Positions 7,747 to 16,358 of a stretch of 37,824 bases of DNA are shown here, piece after piece. Origin of the DNA: Desulfobacca sp. 4484_104. GTDB taxonomy: Bacteria > Desulfobacterota > Desulfobaccia > Desulfobaccales > Desulfobaccaceae. The position numbers and the translations under genes were made by a program. The stretch is from the NCBI GenBank assembly GCA_002049795.1, contig MUKC01000010.1, positions 1 to 37,824 of the forward strand, read 5' to 3'. The notes beneath the pieces are model-generated. The model saw only the letters and a list, made by a program, of their open reading frames with translations, was not told the origin of the DNA and ran no database searches. Position 1 is the first letter of the stretch, and each line of letters opens with the position of its first letter.

Positions 7747-9093
7747 TTAGCTCCGGACGGCAATGGCGCGGGCGGCGCACAGACCGCTGACCGAGGCCTG
7801 AACCAGACCGCGGCTAATACCGGCGCCATCGCCAATGATAAACAGATTAGGGACGCTGGATTCGAGTTGCGGGGTTAGTTTGAGGCGGTGGGAATAGAAT
7901 TTGACTTCGACGCCATAGATTAGGGTATGCCGGGAGTTAATACCCGGTGCCAGGCAGTCCATGGCTTTCAACATTTCCAAAATGTCGATCAGATAGCGGT
8001 AGGGCAGGACGAAACTTAGATCCCCCGGAGTGGCCTCGGGTAGGGTAGGGGTGGTGGTACAACGGGCCAGACGGGCCGGGGTGGAACGGCGACCGGATTG
8101 CAAATCGCCCAGGCGTTGCACCAAAGCCCCATTGCCCAGCAGATTGGCCAACCGAGCAATATAACGGCCATAGCTGATCGGGTCATCAAAGGGTTCAGTA
8201 AAGGTCGAACTGACCAGGACGGCAAAATTGGTGTTTTCCGATTTGTGGTAGGTGTAGCTATGGCCATTGACGGTAAGCAGGCCGTCGAGATCTTCCAGCA
8301 CCACTTCACCGTAGGGATTCATGCAAAAGGTGCGCACCTTATCATCAAAGGTGCGGGAATAATAGATGAGCTTGGCTTCGTAGGCAGCCTCGGTCAAAGG
8401 CGCCAGCACTGATGCCGGGGCTTCCACTCGGACGCCGATATCCACCGGGCTGGGGATCGAGGGAATACCTAAACGTAGGGCTTCTTGGCGGATCCACTCA
8501 GCACCGGCTCGCCCTGGCGCGGCAATGACAAAACGGGCGGTCAGGTGCTCGCCGGTGGCCAGTTCGACGCCCTGGACCCGTTGCTCAGTTGCCAGAATCT
8601 GGCTTACCCGGCAGTTGGTGCGGATGTCAATTTGCCCTTCCAGATGGGCCCGCAGGCGGGTCAGAACCTTGAGGCAGTTCTCCGTGCCGATATGCCGCAG
8701 GCGGGTCGGGACCAGAATCATGCCGGCATGGCGGGCTCGAGCTTCTAAGAGCTCCAAGGCTTCGGAATCACCGCCGTACAGCCGCTCAGGGGCACCGAAC
8801 TGGACGTAGATGGCGTCGGCTTCCTGGATCAGTTTTTGTAAGGTCGGCAAGGGTAGTAGTTCGGCCAGAAAGCCCCCCACTTCCGGAGTCAGCATGAGTT
8901 TGCCGTCGCTATAAGCCCCGGCCCCACCCCAGCCACAGAGCAAGTCGCCGGGACCCCGGTGCTGGCGGGCCTGGAGGTCTTTGCCTTGCTCCACGATCAA
9001 AATGCGATAACGATTTAACTCGGCCAGGGTTAAGGCGGCAAACAGGCCGGCCGGACCCGCGCCGATGATGATGATGTCATAGTCCTGGGCCAT
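7747..9093 (-). CDS. FAD-dependent dehydrogenase (COG2509-type)
   Basis: The protein opens with DYDIIIIGAGPAG, a dinucleotide-binding motif for FAD, followed by an acidic strand end (IVEQGKD). The next block, CGWGGAGAYSDGKLML, and the final NLFIIGDGAGISRGLVQASVSGLCAARAIA are typical of the uncharacterised FAD-dependent dehydrogenases grouped as COG2509. The substrate is unknown; the family is often compared with geranylgeranyl or lipid reductases. I prefer the ATG at 9093 (MAQDYD) to a TTG at 9105. The gene follows two TatA-like genes, 24 bases after the second, and is probably cotranscribed with them. There is no export signal, so it is cytoplasmic. Complete, 448 residues. Confidence 0.85.
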   Translation of the reverse strand: MAQDYDIIIIGAGPAGLFAALTLAELNRYRILIVEQGKDLQARQHRGPGDLLCGWGGAGAYSDGKLMLTPEVGGFLAELLPLPTLQKLIQEADAIYVQFGAPERLYGGDSEALELLEARARHAGMILVPTRLRHIGTENCLKVLTRLRAHLEGQIDIRTNCRVSQILATEQRVQGVELATGEHLTARFVIAAPGRAGAEWIRQEALRLGIPSIPSPVDIGVRVEAPASVLAPLTEAAYEAKLIYYSRTFDDKVRTFCMNPYGEVVLEDLDGLLTVNGHSYTYHKSENTNFAVLVSSTFTEPFDDPISYGRYIARLANLLGNGALVQRLGDLQSGRRSTPARLARCTTTPTLPEATPGDLSFVLPYRYLIDILEMLKAMDCLAPGINSRHTLIYGVEVKFYSHRLKLTPQLESSVPNLFIIGDGAGISRGLVQASVSGLCAARAIAVRS

Positions 9094-9117
9094 AAGATTT
9101 ACCAATCAGGATCGCGC

Positions 9118-9432
9118 TTAGGAGGCCAGGGCCTGCTGATGGTTTGGGTCTTCCTTTAATCGGTGACCGCAGGCCGGGCAAAAAGTGAAGTCATGACTGA
9201 GGTGCTGGTGGCAGTGGGGACAGACCTGGTCCTGATAAGCCGCGGGCAGGGATTCGGGTTGAGAGAGCTCGGAGAGGGAAGGAAGGGCAGATTGCAAGTC
9301 AGCACTGGCCGCTTTGAATTTACGGACCATCTGGGCCAGACTTTGCGCAATTTCCGGCAATTTTTGGGGGCCGAAGAGAATTAAGGCGAGGAGCAGAATG
9401 ACCACTAATTCAGGGAATTCTATCCCAAACAT
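9118..9432 (-). CDS. TatA/TatB-like protein with C-terminal zinc ribbon (copy 2)
   Basis: The first 60 residues are a normal TatA/B fold: a short membrane helix (FPELVVILLLALILFG), the FGPQKLPE hinge, then an amphipathic helix (IAQSLAQMVRKFKAAS). After a Ser/Pro linker (residues 62-82) comes CPHCHQH...FCPACGH, a zinc-ribbon pattern with two CxxC pairs at the extreme C-terminus. Tat components form the export pore for folded proteins such as those with twin-arginine signals. A zinc ribbon is not part of the classical E. coli TatA or TatB. It lies 12 bases after a very similar gene, which suggests duplication and possibly a TatA plus TatB division of labour. No tatC is visible in the window. 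Confidence 0.85.
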   Translation of the reverse strand: MFGIEFPELVVILLLALILFGPQKLPEIAQSLAQMVRKFKAASADLQSALPSLSELSQPESLPAAYQDQVCPHCHQHLSHDFTFCPACGHRLKEDPNHQQALAS

Positions 9433-9444
9433 GTCGTGCTATCC

Positions 9445-9753
9445 TTATTTTTCGGGTCCCGGCTCCTCCTTGATCCGCTGTCCACAGTGCGGACAGAAGG
9501 CAAAGCCGGTCGGACTTTCCTTTTGACATTGGGGGCAGACCCGGGTTGCCGAGGTGGCCTGGTCACCGGGGCTGGCAGACGCGGTGGCCTGGGTTTCCTT
9601 GGGCAAAGGTTCCGGCTCATCTGCGGTGGCCCGCTTAAAGCCGCGGATTGCCTTGCCGATGCTATCTCCCAACTCGGGCAAACGCTTGGGGCCAAACAGC
9701 AGCAAAGCAATGACCAGGATGATGATCAGGGTGGTGAGATTATAACCGAACAT
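9445..9753 (-). CDS. TatA/TatB-like protein with C-terminal zinc ribbon (copy 1)
   Basis: This 102-residue protein repeats the layout of its neighbour. It has an N-terminal membrane helix (TTLIIILVIALLLFG), the FGPKRLPELGDSIG hinge and amphipathic helix typical of TatA, a Pro/Thr/Ser-rich linker (about 45-70) and a CPQCQKE...FCPHCGQR zinc ribbon. The ATG has AAGGA nine bases upstream and a good promoter overlapping the divergent DUF488 promoter. It is the first gene of a likely three-gene unit with the second tat-like gene and the FAD dehydrogenase. The ribbon may bind a partner or nucleic acid at the membrane face, but that is inference. Confidence 0.87.
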   Translation of the reverse strand: MFGYNLTTLIIILVIALLLFGPKRLPELGDSIGKAIRGFKRATADEPEPLPKETQATASASPGDQATSATRVCPQCQKESPTGFAFCPHCGQRIKEEPGPEK

Positions 9754-9784
9754 GGTTGACGATCCTTTTAAATATAGCTTCTAG

Positions 9785-9818
9785 TTGGCAATATAGCAAA
9801 GAAATTGTAAAATAACAA
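9785..9818. promoter_or_regulatory. Overlapping divergent promoters (tat-like genes / DUF488 gene)
   Basis: Plus strand: TTGGCA at 9785-9790, 17 bases, TAAAAT at 9808-9813, directed at the DUF488 gene. Minus strand: TTGTTA (9818-9813), 17 bases, TATATT (9795-9790), directed at the first tat-like gene. The two occupy the same 34 bases, so they may compete for RNA polymerase. Confidence 0.55.
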
Positions 9819-9833
9819 TAATGAAAGGATATA

Positions 9834-10457
9834 GTGTGTCCCCCCGCCATTATCTTAATATACCAAACCTCAGCCAGAAATGCCATGAATACTGCCAGCG
9901 ATAAGGAAAGCCTAGAAATTTACACTATCGGCCATTCTAACCATTCTTTCGAGGTTTTTTTTAGACTTCTCGATAAATATCATATAGAGATATTAGTGGA
10001 TGTCCGTTCTAAGCCCTATAGCCGCTATGCCTCGCATTTCAATAAGGAGGCCATACATCAAAAACTAGCTGAGACGGGTATAAAGTACCTTTTCCTAGGG
10101 CATCTTGTCGGTGGCCGTCCCGAAGAAGAAGATTTTTACGATATGCACGGTCATGTCGATTATGATTATTTGCAACGGTCATCCCGATTTAAGGAGGGTA
10201 TCAGTAGGCTACTCAAAGGTATCCAAGTCTGTAAAGTGGCTGTCTTTTGTGGGGAAGAGGACCCAACCAGTTGCCATCGGCGGCTTTTAATCGGTCGGGC
10301 ATTGGCTCAATATGGGGTTAAAGTGCTTCACATCAGGGGGGATGGCAGCTTACAGAACGAAGCCGAACTGCTCTCCAAAGAAAATCTAAGGCCAGAGAAA
10401 AAGCAGAGGAGTCTCTTTGATATAGGGGAAAGTGGGGAGTGGAAATCTACAACGTAA
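9834..10457 (+). CDS. DUF488 family protein
   Basis: The core IYTIGHSNHSFEVFFRLLDKY, then LVDVRSKPYSRYASHFN and VAVFCGEEDPTSCHRRLLIGRAL, is diagnostic of DUF488. These small cytoplasmic proteins of unclear function carry a conserved cysteine (CGEEDPxxCHR) and a DVR motif. The GTG at 9834 has AAAGGA four bases upstream but adds a 17-residue lead with no family likeness. The ATG at 9885 would start just before the conserved core but lacks a ribosome-binding site. The C-terminal tail from residue 180 is charged and probably flexible. It is transcribed alone from the divergent promoter or with rarA, 54 bases further on. Confidence 0.85.
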   Translation: MCPPAIILIYQTSARNAMNTASDKESLEIYTIGHSNHSFEVFFRLLDKYHIEILVDVRSKPYSRYASHFNKEAIHQKLAETGIKYLFLGHLVGGRPEEEDFYDMHGHVDYDYLQRSSRFKEGISRLLKGIQVCKVAVFCGEEDPTSCHRRLLIGRALAQYGVKVLHIRGDGSLQNEAELLSKENLRPEKKQRSLFDIGESGEWKSTT

Positions 10458-10511
10458 TAATCCAGGAGATCAGTAATTTTAGGGAATAAGATTAAAAAAA
10501 CCGGGAAGTCT

Positions 10512-11834
10512 TTGCCAACCCCGAAATTATCGCCGCTTATAGACTCCGGCACCATGCCCCTGGCGGCCCGGATGCGACCCCGGAACCTGGAAGAATTCGT
10601 GGGTCAGGAGCATCTGATCGGGCCGGGCCGGTTGCTGCGGCGGGCCATTGAGGCCGATCGCTTATTTTCTTCGCTGATTTTCTGGGGTCCGCCAGGATCT
10701 GGCAAGACCACCCTGGCTCAGGTGATTGCCAGCCTTAGCCGGAGTCATTTTGAGAGCTTGAGCGCGGTGTTGAGTGGGGTCAAGGATATTCGGCAACTGG
10801 TGAGCGAGGCCGAAGCACGACGTCCGCACGGCCAGCGGACCATGGTCTTGATCGACGAAATCCATCGTTTTAACAAGGCCCAGCAGGATGCCTTGTTGCC
10901 GCATGTCGAAGCCGGAACCTTGATGCTGATCGGCGCCACCACCGAAAATCCCTATTTTGAAATTATCGGGCCGTTGCTCTCCCGGGCCCGGGTCTTTGTC
11001 TTCCATCCCTTAAGCGAGGCCGAGATCCTGGTGTTACTGCGCCGGGCTTTACAGGATCAGGAGCGGGGCCTGGGCACTTATCAGGCTGAGGTGGATGACG
11101 AAGCCCTGTCCCACCTGGCCCAGATGGCCGGCGGCGATGCCCGCAATGCTCTGAACGCCCTGGAACTGGCGGTTTTGAGCACACCTCCCGAACCAGATGG
11201 CGGCATTCGGGTTGATCTGGGAGTGGCGGCCGAGTCCATTCAGCGGCGCGCGGTTTTATATGATCGGGATGGCGACGCCCATTATGATACCATTTCGGCC
11301 TTTATCAAAAGTGTGCGCGGTTCTGATGTGGATGCCGCTCTCTATTGGCTGGCCCGCATGGTCTACGCCGGCGAAGATCCGAAATTTATCGTCCGGCGGT
11401 TGTTCATTCTGGCTGCGGAAGACATCGGTCTGGCCGACTCCCAGGCCCTGGTCCAGGTCGCGGCGACAGCTCAAGCGCTCTCCTGGGTAGGACTGCCGGA
11501 GGCCCAGTATCACCTGGCCCAGGCCACCATCTATCTGGCCCTGGCGCCCAAAAGTAATTCCACCCAGGCCTATTTTCGAGCCTTACAAAAGGTGCAGGAG
11601 GGGGGCGTGACTCAGGTTCCTTTACATCTGCAAGATTCCCAGCGGGATGGCCGTGCCTTGGGCCATGGCCGGGATTATAAATATCCGCACGACTACCCGG
11701 GCCACTATGTCCCTCAGACGTATCTTCCTGCCGGGCTTGAGGGCGAGAGGTTCTACGAACCGGGTCAAGAAGGAGCGGAGCAGGACTTGATCTCCCGCTG
11801 GACACGGTTGTACCGCTCAGATCCTGATTCTTGA
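10512..11834 (+). CDS. rarA: RarA/MgsA, replication-associated recombination AAA+ ATPase
   Basis: RarA is the AAA+ clamp-loader-like ATPase that acts at stalled replication forks. The opening [24 protein letters not shown] is a family signature. Walker A is GPPGSGKTT (59-67), Walker B is [23 protein letters not shown] (about 111-133), and sensor 1 is the [11 protein letters not shown] stretch. The C-terminal half contains [23 protein letters not shown] and [14 protein letters not shown], both typical of RarA. The frame opens with a TTG at 10512 behind a weak GGGAAG; the ATG at 10554 is an equally plausible start. At 440 residues the length is normal. Complete. Confidence 0.92.
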   Translation: MPTPKLSPLIDSGTMPLAARMRPRNLEEFVGQEHLIGPGRLLRRAIEADRLFSSLIFWGPPGSGKTTLAQVIASLSRSHFESLSAVLSGVKDIRQLVSEAEARRPHGQRTMVLIDEIHRFNKAQQDALLPHVEAGTLMLIGATTENPYFEIIGPLLSRARVFVFHPLSEAEILVLLRRALQDQERGLGTYQAEVDDEALSHLAQMAGGDARNALNALELAVLSTPPEPDGGIRVDLGVAAESIQRRAVLYDRDGDAHYDTISAFIKSVRGSDVDAALYWLARMVYAGEDPKFIVRRLFILAAEDIGLADSQALVQVAATAQALSWVGLPEAQYHLAQATIYLALAPKSNSTQAYFRALQKVQEGGVTQVPLHLQDSQRDGRALGHGRDYKYPHDYPGHYVPQTYLPAGLEGERFYEPGQEGAEQDLISRWTRLYRSDPDS

Positions 11835-11863
11835 GGTGATGTTAATTTTTTCACGGACACATC

Positions 11864-11892
11864 TGGACAGCCAGGATTTTGGTTATTATAAT
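11864..11892 (+). promoter_or_regulatory. Promoter of the receiver / thiamine-binding / dnaJ operon
   Basis: TGGACA at 11864-11869, 17 bases, then a perfect TATAAT at 11887-11892. The start near 11899 gives a leader of about 120 bases before the ATG at 12021. Confidence 0.6.
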
Positions 11893-12020
11893 AAAAATGG
11901 ATAGGTGTATTATTAAAAAAAGGAGGATAAGATCAGCTAAATTTTATCTGAACAGCTAGCGCGAGAATAATCGTTGGCAGGGCCATGAGAAAAATTTAAC
12001 CCTTGGTAAGGGAGGACCCT

Positions 12021-12410
12021 ATGGCCCGGATCCTGTTTGGTGATAGCGATCCACATATCCAAATGCTCTGTCAGGAGGAGTTTTTAGATGAAGGATATGA
12101 AGTGACGGTCGCCTGCGATGGTAAGGAATTAATACGCCTGATGGATTCGGTGCATCCGGATCTGGTGGTAATGGAATTGTTGTTGCCTGACATGTCAGGG
12201 TTGGAGACCATGAGAATTATTAAAGGCACTGCCCAAGCGCCTCCGGTGATTTTTTATTCAGTTTATAATTTCTCATTGCCGGCCAATGCCATCGGTGCCG
12301 ATGGCTTAGTGGTAAAAAGTTCTGACCTGAAGCTTCTCAAGAAGTCTGTCCGTAAGTTTTTGAAATCCAAGAATGTCTCTCAATTGTCAAATGGCAATTC
12401 CTGCAACTAA
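12021..12410 (+). CDS. Stand-alone receiver-domain protein with Glu at the phospho-site
   Basis: The 129 residues are a single response-regulator receiver fold with no output domain. Acidic residues D8 and D10 follow the first strand. The segment HPDLVVMELLLPDMSGLE holds E52 where the phosphorylated aspartate normally sits. S80 and K99 match the switch Ser/Thr and conserved lysine. Glu at this position often mimics the phosphorylated state, so the protein may signal constitutively or work without a kinase. That is an inference from the substitution. The ATG has GGAGG five bases upstream. It is followed 14 bases later by the thiamine-binding-type gene, then dnaJ. Confidence 0.85.
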   Translation: MARILFGDSDPHIQMLCQEEFLDEGYEVTVACDGKELIRLMDSVHPDLVVMELLLPDMSGLETMRIIKGTAQAPPVIFYSVYNFSLPANAIGADGLVVKSSDLKLLKKSVRKFLKSKNVSQLSNGNSCN

Positions 12411-12424
12411 AACCGGGTGACACA

Positions 12425-12724
12425 ATGGCGATCATGGAAATTAGCGTGGTCCCCCTGGGGTTGGGGCAGACCAGTGTGGGCGACTATATTGCGGCGGTAG
12501 TGCAGTACTTACGACAACAGCAACTGCCCCATTATTTAACTGATATGGGGACGATTGTGGAGGGCAGTACCGAGCAGTTGCTACAGGTAGCCCAGGTTTT
12601 GCACGAAATTCCTTTTAAGCGCGGGGTCAAGCGAGTTCTGACCCATCTAACTATCGATGATCGACGTGACAAAGAAGTTCATCTGGACGATAAAATTCGC
12701 GCCGTCAAAGCGCGGTTGACCTGA
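12425..12724 (+). CDS. MTH1187-family thiamine-binding-type protein
   Basis: The 99-residue protein belongs to the MTH1187/YkoF-like family (DUF77). It has the opening IMEISVVPLGLGQTSVGDYIAAVVQYLR, the central YLTDMGTIVEGSTEQLLQVAQVLHEIPF and the late RVLTHLTIDDRRDK. Members are small ferredoxin-like folds, some of which bind thiamine or its precursors. No thiamine genes are nearby, so the ligand here is uncertain. It lies between the receiver gene and dnaJ, six bases before the latter, clearly in one transcript. Complete. Confidence 0.87.
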   Translation: MAIMEISVVPLGLGQTSVGDYIAAVVQYLRQQQLPHYLTDMGTIVEGSTEQLLQVAQVLHEIPFKRGVKRVLTHLTIDDRRDKEVHLDDKIRAVKARLT

Positions 12725-12730
12725 AAATAA

Positions 12731-13870
12731 ATGGTACAATTTAATAAAGATTATTATCAGATCTTAGGTGTTCCCAGGGACGCTAAAGCAGAGGACATTA
12801 AGAAAAAATACCGGCAACTGGCCCTGAAATATCACCCGGATCGCAACCCCGGCGATAAAGAGGCCGAAGAACGCTTTAAGGAAGCCTCCGAAGCCTACGA
12901 GGTATTGCGTGACCCGCAGAAGCGGCGGCTCTACGATCAATACGGTCATGAAGGTCTGCGTGACACCGGATTTACCGGATTCCGCGACTTTTCGGATATT
13001 TTTGGTGCCTTTGGCGATATCTTTGAAGACCTGTTTGGCTTTGGCGGGCCGGAGCCATCTCGTGCCGGTCCGCAGGCCGGCGTTGATCGGCGCTACGATT
13101 TAGATCTTGATTTTGTCGATGCCGCCCTGGGGACTGAAATCAATATCGAAATTACCCGGAACGTCAATTGCCGCGCCTGCCAGGGCACTGGCGTGCGACC
13201 CGGTACCCATAAGATCCCCTGCCCGCAATGCGGGGGCCGCGGCCATATTATCCGCAGCCATGGGTTTTTAAGAATCAGCACTACCTGCCCCCGGTGTCAA
13301 GGGCGGGGGGAAATCATCGCCGAACCTTGCTCTAAATGTCGAGGAACGGGTCGGGTGCCGGAGAAAAAGAAATTATCCGTCCGGATTCCCCCGGGGGTGG
13401 ATAACGGCACTCACCTGATCATGTCCGGAGAGGGTGACGAAGGCGTGCACGGCGGACCGCCGGGCGACTTGTATATCGTCATGCATGTGCGCCCCCACGA
13501 ACTGTTTGACCGGGAAGGTTACAACCTGCGTCTAAAGCTCCCGATTTCCTTTGTGCAAGCGGCCCTCGGCGACCGGGTGACGGTTCCCACCTTGAATGGC
13601 CAGAAAGAGGTGTCCATCCAGCCCGGCACTCAGCCAGGGGAGATCATCCGTCTGAAGGGCGAAGGCATCCCGGTTCTGAAAGGCTATGGTCGGGGGGACT
13701 TGCTGATCGAAACCCATGTGGTAATCCCGCGGCACTTGAGCACTCGTCAGAAAGAACTATTGCAGGAATTTGCCGCTGAGGAAGATGTTAAGATGACCGG
13801 CAATCCCCATGCCCCATCCTCGGAAGGCTTGCTGAAAAGATTATGGCGGTCGCTCAGGGCCATGGTCTAA
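12731..13870 (+). CDS. dnaJ: DnaJ (Hsp40) co-chaperone
   Basis: This is a full type I DnaJ of 379 residues. The J-domain carries the HPD tripeptide (35-37) that stimulates DnaK. A Gly/Phe-rich stretch follows (about 72-108). Four zinc-binding CxxCxGxG repeats come next ([32 protein letters not shown]; about 147-215), then the C-terminal substrate-binding domains. It delivers unfolded proteins to DnaK in the cytoplasm. dnaK and grpE are not in the window. The gene is the last of a three-gene operon, and no heat-shock element is evident. Confidence 0.93.
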   Translation: MVQFNKDYYQILGVPRDAKAEDIKKKYRQLALKYHPDRNPGDKEAEERFKEASEAYEVLRDPQKRRLYDQYGHEGLRDTGFTGFRDFSDIFGAFGDIFEDLFGFGGPEPSRAGPQAGVDRRYDLDLDFVDAALGTEINIEITRNVNCRACQGTGVRPGTHKIPCPQCGGRGHIIRSHGFLRISTTCPRCQGRGEIIAEPCSKCRGTGRVPEKKKLSVRIPPGVDNGTHLIMSGEGDEGVHGGPPGDLYIVMHVRPHELFDREGYNLRLKLPISFVQAALGDRVTVPTLNGQKEVSIQPGTQPGEIIRLKGEGIPVLKGYGRGDLLIETHVVIPRHLSTRQKELLQEFAAEEDVKMTGNPHAPSSEGLLKRLWRSLRAMV

Positions 13871-13965
13871 GTTACGGGGCCGGTTCCGGCTGGTTGCCCT
13901 AAATTCAATTAAATTCGGCTATTATCAAATAATGCATTTTTTTCTGTTAATTTGATGGGGATTAA

Positions 13966-13974
13966 TGATATAAT
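13966..13974 (+). promoter_or_regulatory. Extended -10 promoter for the small membrane protein
   Basis: A TG, one base, then perfect TATAAT (13969-13974) forms an extended -10 element; the -35 region is weak. It lies about 100 bases before the ATG at 14072. The 7-base inverted repeat ATCAAAT/ATTTGAT overlaps its upstream side (about 13924-13956). Confidence 0.45.
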
Positions 13975-14071
13975 TCACAAGGGCTAGGAATTTAGGGCAC
14001 TAGCCGGAGATGGGTGATCGACAGGTTGTTAGTAATTGCTGATTAGTTCAACTGGAAAGGAGTTAATTGCG

Positions 14072-14239
14072 ATGACGGCCCTAAAAGATCTCAGTTCGTG
14101 GGATATTTTGCGGGACCCCAACCGTATTTTGTTAGAGGAAGATTACAGCTCTAAAATGGAGCTGTTGATTTATTTTCTGACGCTCAGCGTCGAGTTTGGT
14201 CTGGCTCTGGTGTTTGCTCTGACTTATCTGCGTCATTAA
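14072..14239 (+). CDS. Small single-pass membrane protein, 55 residues
   Basis: I do not recognise this protein. It begins MTALKDLSSWDILRDPNRILLEEDYSSK, a polar and probably helical N-terminus. One hydrophobic segment follows (about residues 31-52, LLIYFLTLSVEFGLALVFALTY), then a short LRH tail. The ATG at 14072 is supported by GGAG nine bases upstream; an in-frame ATG at 14036 lacks one. It has its own promoter-like signal and stands between dnaJ and a U32 gene, each separated by 200-300 bases. It may be a membrane regulator or an accessory subunit, but nothing points to a partner. Confidence 0.65.
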   Translation: MTALKDLSSWDILRDPNRILLEEDYSSKMELLIYFLTLSVEFGLALVFALTYLRH

Positions 14240-14381
14240 GCGGCAGTGAGGGGGTAAGAAATTTAGGCCATTTTCTTATCATGCCGATAATTAATGAAAA
14301 TACAAAATAAGGGGTATGATTTTAACCTTGTTGAACTAATATCCAAGTTGCCATTGGTTCATAATAAGTAGGTCCCGACCC

Positions 14382-14409
14382 TTGACATTTGCGGGAACAG
14401 GGTTAAAAT
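14382..14409 (+). promoter_or_regulatory. Promoter of the U32 gene
   Basis: Consensus TTGACA at 14382-14387, 16 bases, then TAAAAT at 14404-14409. A leader of about 110 bases precedes the ATG at 14529. Confidence 0.6.
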
Positions 14410-14528
14410 AAAATTGGGAAACCAGGACACTTGTCTATGATGCACAAGGCCCTAGGTGAAGACAAAACCATCCGAGAAAGGTTTCGGTATGGGTGGCGGT
14501 AATTTGAAACCTATGGGAGGCCTTGGAA

Positions 14529-15557
14529 ATGAGCAATGAATTATTAGCACCAGGCGGCAGCTTGGCAATGGTAGAAGCGGTGTTTAAAAATGGCGCTGAC
14601 GCGGTCTATGTCGGGGCGAAGGGGTTTAGTCGGCGCAAATGTGCGTGGGAATTAGAAGACAGTCAAATCAATGCAGCGGTTAAAATCGGTAATGCTTGGC
14701 AACGCAAGGTACGTGTAGCCTTGAACGCCGAGGTTCCGGAAGATAAACTAGAGCTGGCCTTAAAAAAAGTCGGGAAATACGCAAGTTATGGCATTGAGGG
14801 CGTAATTGTCAAAACCCCGGCCTTAATTAAATTAATTCATCAACATTACCCGGAATTGGTCATTCACGCCAGTGTCGGCTGCAACATCCAGACCAAGGCG
14901 GAGATGGCCCGTTATCAGGCGCTGGGGGTTACTCAGATCGTCGCCTCCACCAATGTCAACACCGTGGAGAAGCTACGGCGGTTCAAGGAGGATGCGGATA
15001 GCTTGGGCATCAAAACCGAGGTGCTGATCCATGGCAATCGGTGTATCGGTGGGGTCGGAAACTGTATCTTCCATGAACTTATTGCCGATTCTTACATTCG
15101 TAAAGTTTATTACGATGAGGATGGCAATGAGATCGTCGAATATGAGGGTTGGCCCGACCGTAGCGGCAGTTGTTTCCGTCTCTGTCTGCTGACTGACGAG
15201 CAGCGCCGTAAGGTCTTATCTAAGCGTGGGGTGTCCGAAGCCCGGATCGCCGAAATTAATGACCGGGTCCGCCGCGATCCTAACGTGGCCTTCGCCATCA
15301 TGGGGGAGGAATTAAAACAGTATATTGATCTGGGTCTGGCTACCCTAAAGGTTCAGGGTCGGGAATATGCGGTCTCCATGATCGGCAAGATGATCTGCTG
15401 CTATCGGAAATTGATTGATGGCCATCTGCGCGGCGACGATATCAACGGGCCTATCTATCAACGTATCCAGGATCGGTTAGCAGATCTGGTGGCTGACCGG
15501 GATCGGGCCCGCTGGGAAAAAACCCAAGAATTGCACAAAAATATCGTTGGCCTATAA
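14529..15557 (+). CDS. Peptidase U32 family protein
   Basis: The start [41 protein letters not shown] is the classic U32 opening (LLAPAG...A...GADAVY.G). U32 proteins include RlhA, TrhP, UbiU and UbiV; several bind a 4Fe-4S cluster and modify RNA or quinones rather than cut proteins. Cysteines in [26 protein letters not shown] and ICCYR could hold such a cluster. The N-terminal barrel ends near 200 and the remainder matches the usual C-terminal part, so 342 residues is complete. GGGAGG at 14515-14520 supports the ATG at 14529. The exact role cannot be read from the sequence. Confidence 0.85.
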   Translation: MSNELLAPGGSLAMVEAVFKNGADAVYVGAKGFSRRKCAWELEDSQINAAVKIGNAWQRKVRVALNAEVPEDKLELALKKVGKYASYGIEGVIVKTPALIKLIHQHYPELVIHASVGCNIQTKAEMARYQALGVTQIVASTNVNTVEKLRRFKEDADSLGIKTEVLIHGNRCIGGVGNCIFHELIADSYIRKVYYDEDGNEIVEYEGWPDRSGSCFRLCLLTDEQRRKVLSKRGVSEARIAEINDRVRRDPNVAFAIMGEELKQYIDLGLATLKVQGREYAVSMIGKMICCYRKLIDGHLRGDDINGPIYQRIQDRLADLVADRDRARWEKTQELHKNIVGL

Positions 15558-15582
15558 GGAGGTCAGCGCCAGTTGCGGCCCC

Positions 15583-15615
15583 AAAAAGCCTGTCCTTGCC
15601 GCGGACGGGCTTTTT
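15583..15615 (+). terminator. Rho-independent terminator after the U32 gene
   Basis: AAAAAGCC-TGTCC pairs with GGACGGGCTTTTT across a loop of about seven bases, with one wobble pair. The T-run follows at once. It separates the U32 gene from the Smr gene, whose apparent upstream frame extension at 15573 runs through it and is therefore not coding. Confidence 0.8.
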
Positions 15616-15641
15616 GCATTATAAGGGAGGAGAAGCCCGCC

Positions 15642-16252
15642 ATGGGTAGCCAAAGTGACCAACCCAAAGGTCAGGACAGGTCCCAGGTTAACCGCCAGAC
15701 CTCGGGGGGCTTATATCGCCCCTTTCAAGGTCTGGGTGCCCTGGTAAAAGCCGAGCAGCTTCCCTTAACCAACAAACCCTGTCCGCCTCGCCTGCGCGGC
15801 AACTCCGATGATCACCTGCTCTTCCAGGAAGCTATGCGGCAGGTCCGTCCCCTACCTCGACAAGGGGCCAACATGGTGCCGTCTCGAACCCCAGCCCATC
15901 CGGTATTGTCCTGGCCCGATGAGGATTGGGAAGTCCTGACCCAGTTGCATGAACTGATCGCGGGGAGGACGGATTTTGATCTTGCTTTTACCGATGAGTA
16001 TATGGAAGGGCAGGTGACGTCTTTAGATCCGCGCATCATGGCGGCCCTTCGAGCCGGGGCTTTTCCCATCCAGGATTACCGGGATTTCCACGGCCTGACC
16101 GTTGCCGAGGCGCGGCAAGGTCTGGAGAAGTTTCTGGCCCAGTGTCAGGCGCGCGGCTACCGCACCATCTTAATCATTCACGGTCGCGGGCACCGCTCCC
16201 CGAACCAGATGGGGCGTTATATCTGCTGCTGCGGCGCTATAAGCCTAGCTAA
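15642..16252 (+). pseudogene. Smr-domain protein gene disrupted by an internal gap
   Basis: From the ATG at 15642 (AAGGGAGGAG nine bases upstream) the frame encodes a flexible N-terminal part and then an Smr domain: DFHGLTVAEARQGLEKFLAQ (149-167) and IIHGRGHRSPNQ (178-189). Smr domains act as nucleases on DNA or RNA. After residue 189 the expected 30-35 residues are absent. The normal Smr ending, GALYLLLRRYKPS and a stop, is found at once in a shifted frame (16208-16252). About 100 bases (not a multiple of three) seem to be missing near 16208. The shifted frame then runs by chance into the purH-like gene, producing an apparent 692-residue fusion that I reject. Confidence 0.75.
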
Positions 16253-16296
16253 CCCCCACAAATTTAAAAATTTCCCACTTACTCAGCCAAACCAGC

Positions 16297-16325
16297 TTAT
16301 CAATTCACTCAATCAATGCTATGAT
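16297..16325 (+). promoter_or_regulatory. Promoter of the purH-like gene
   Basis: TTATCA at 16297-16302, 17 bases, TATGAT at 16320-16325 with a TG one base upstream (extended -10). It lies in A/T-rich DNA between the Smr stop (16252) and the ATG at 16359, which supports two separate genes. Confidence 0.5.
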
Positions 16326-16358
16326 AGGGGGAAATTTACCCTGCCTGAGGAGATCAAC

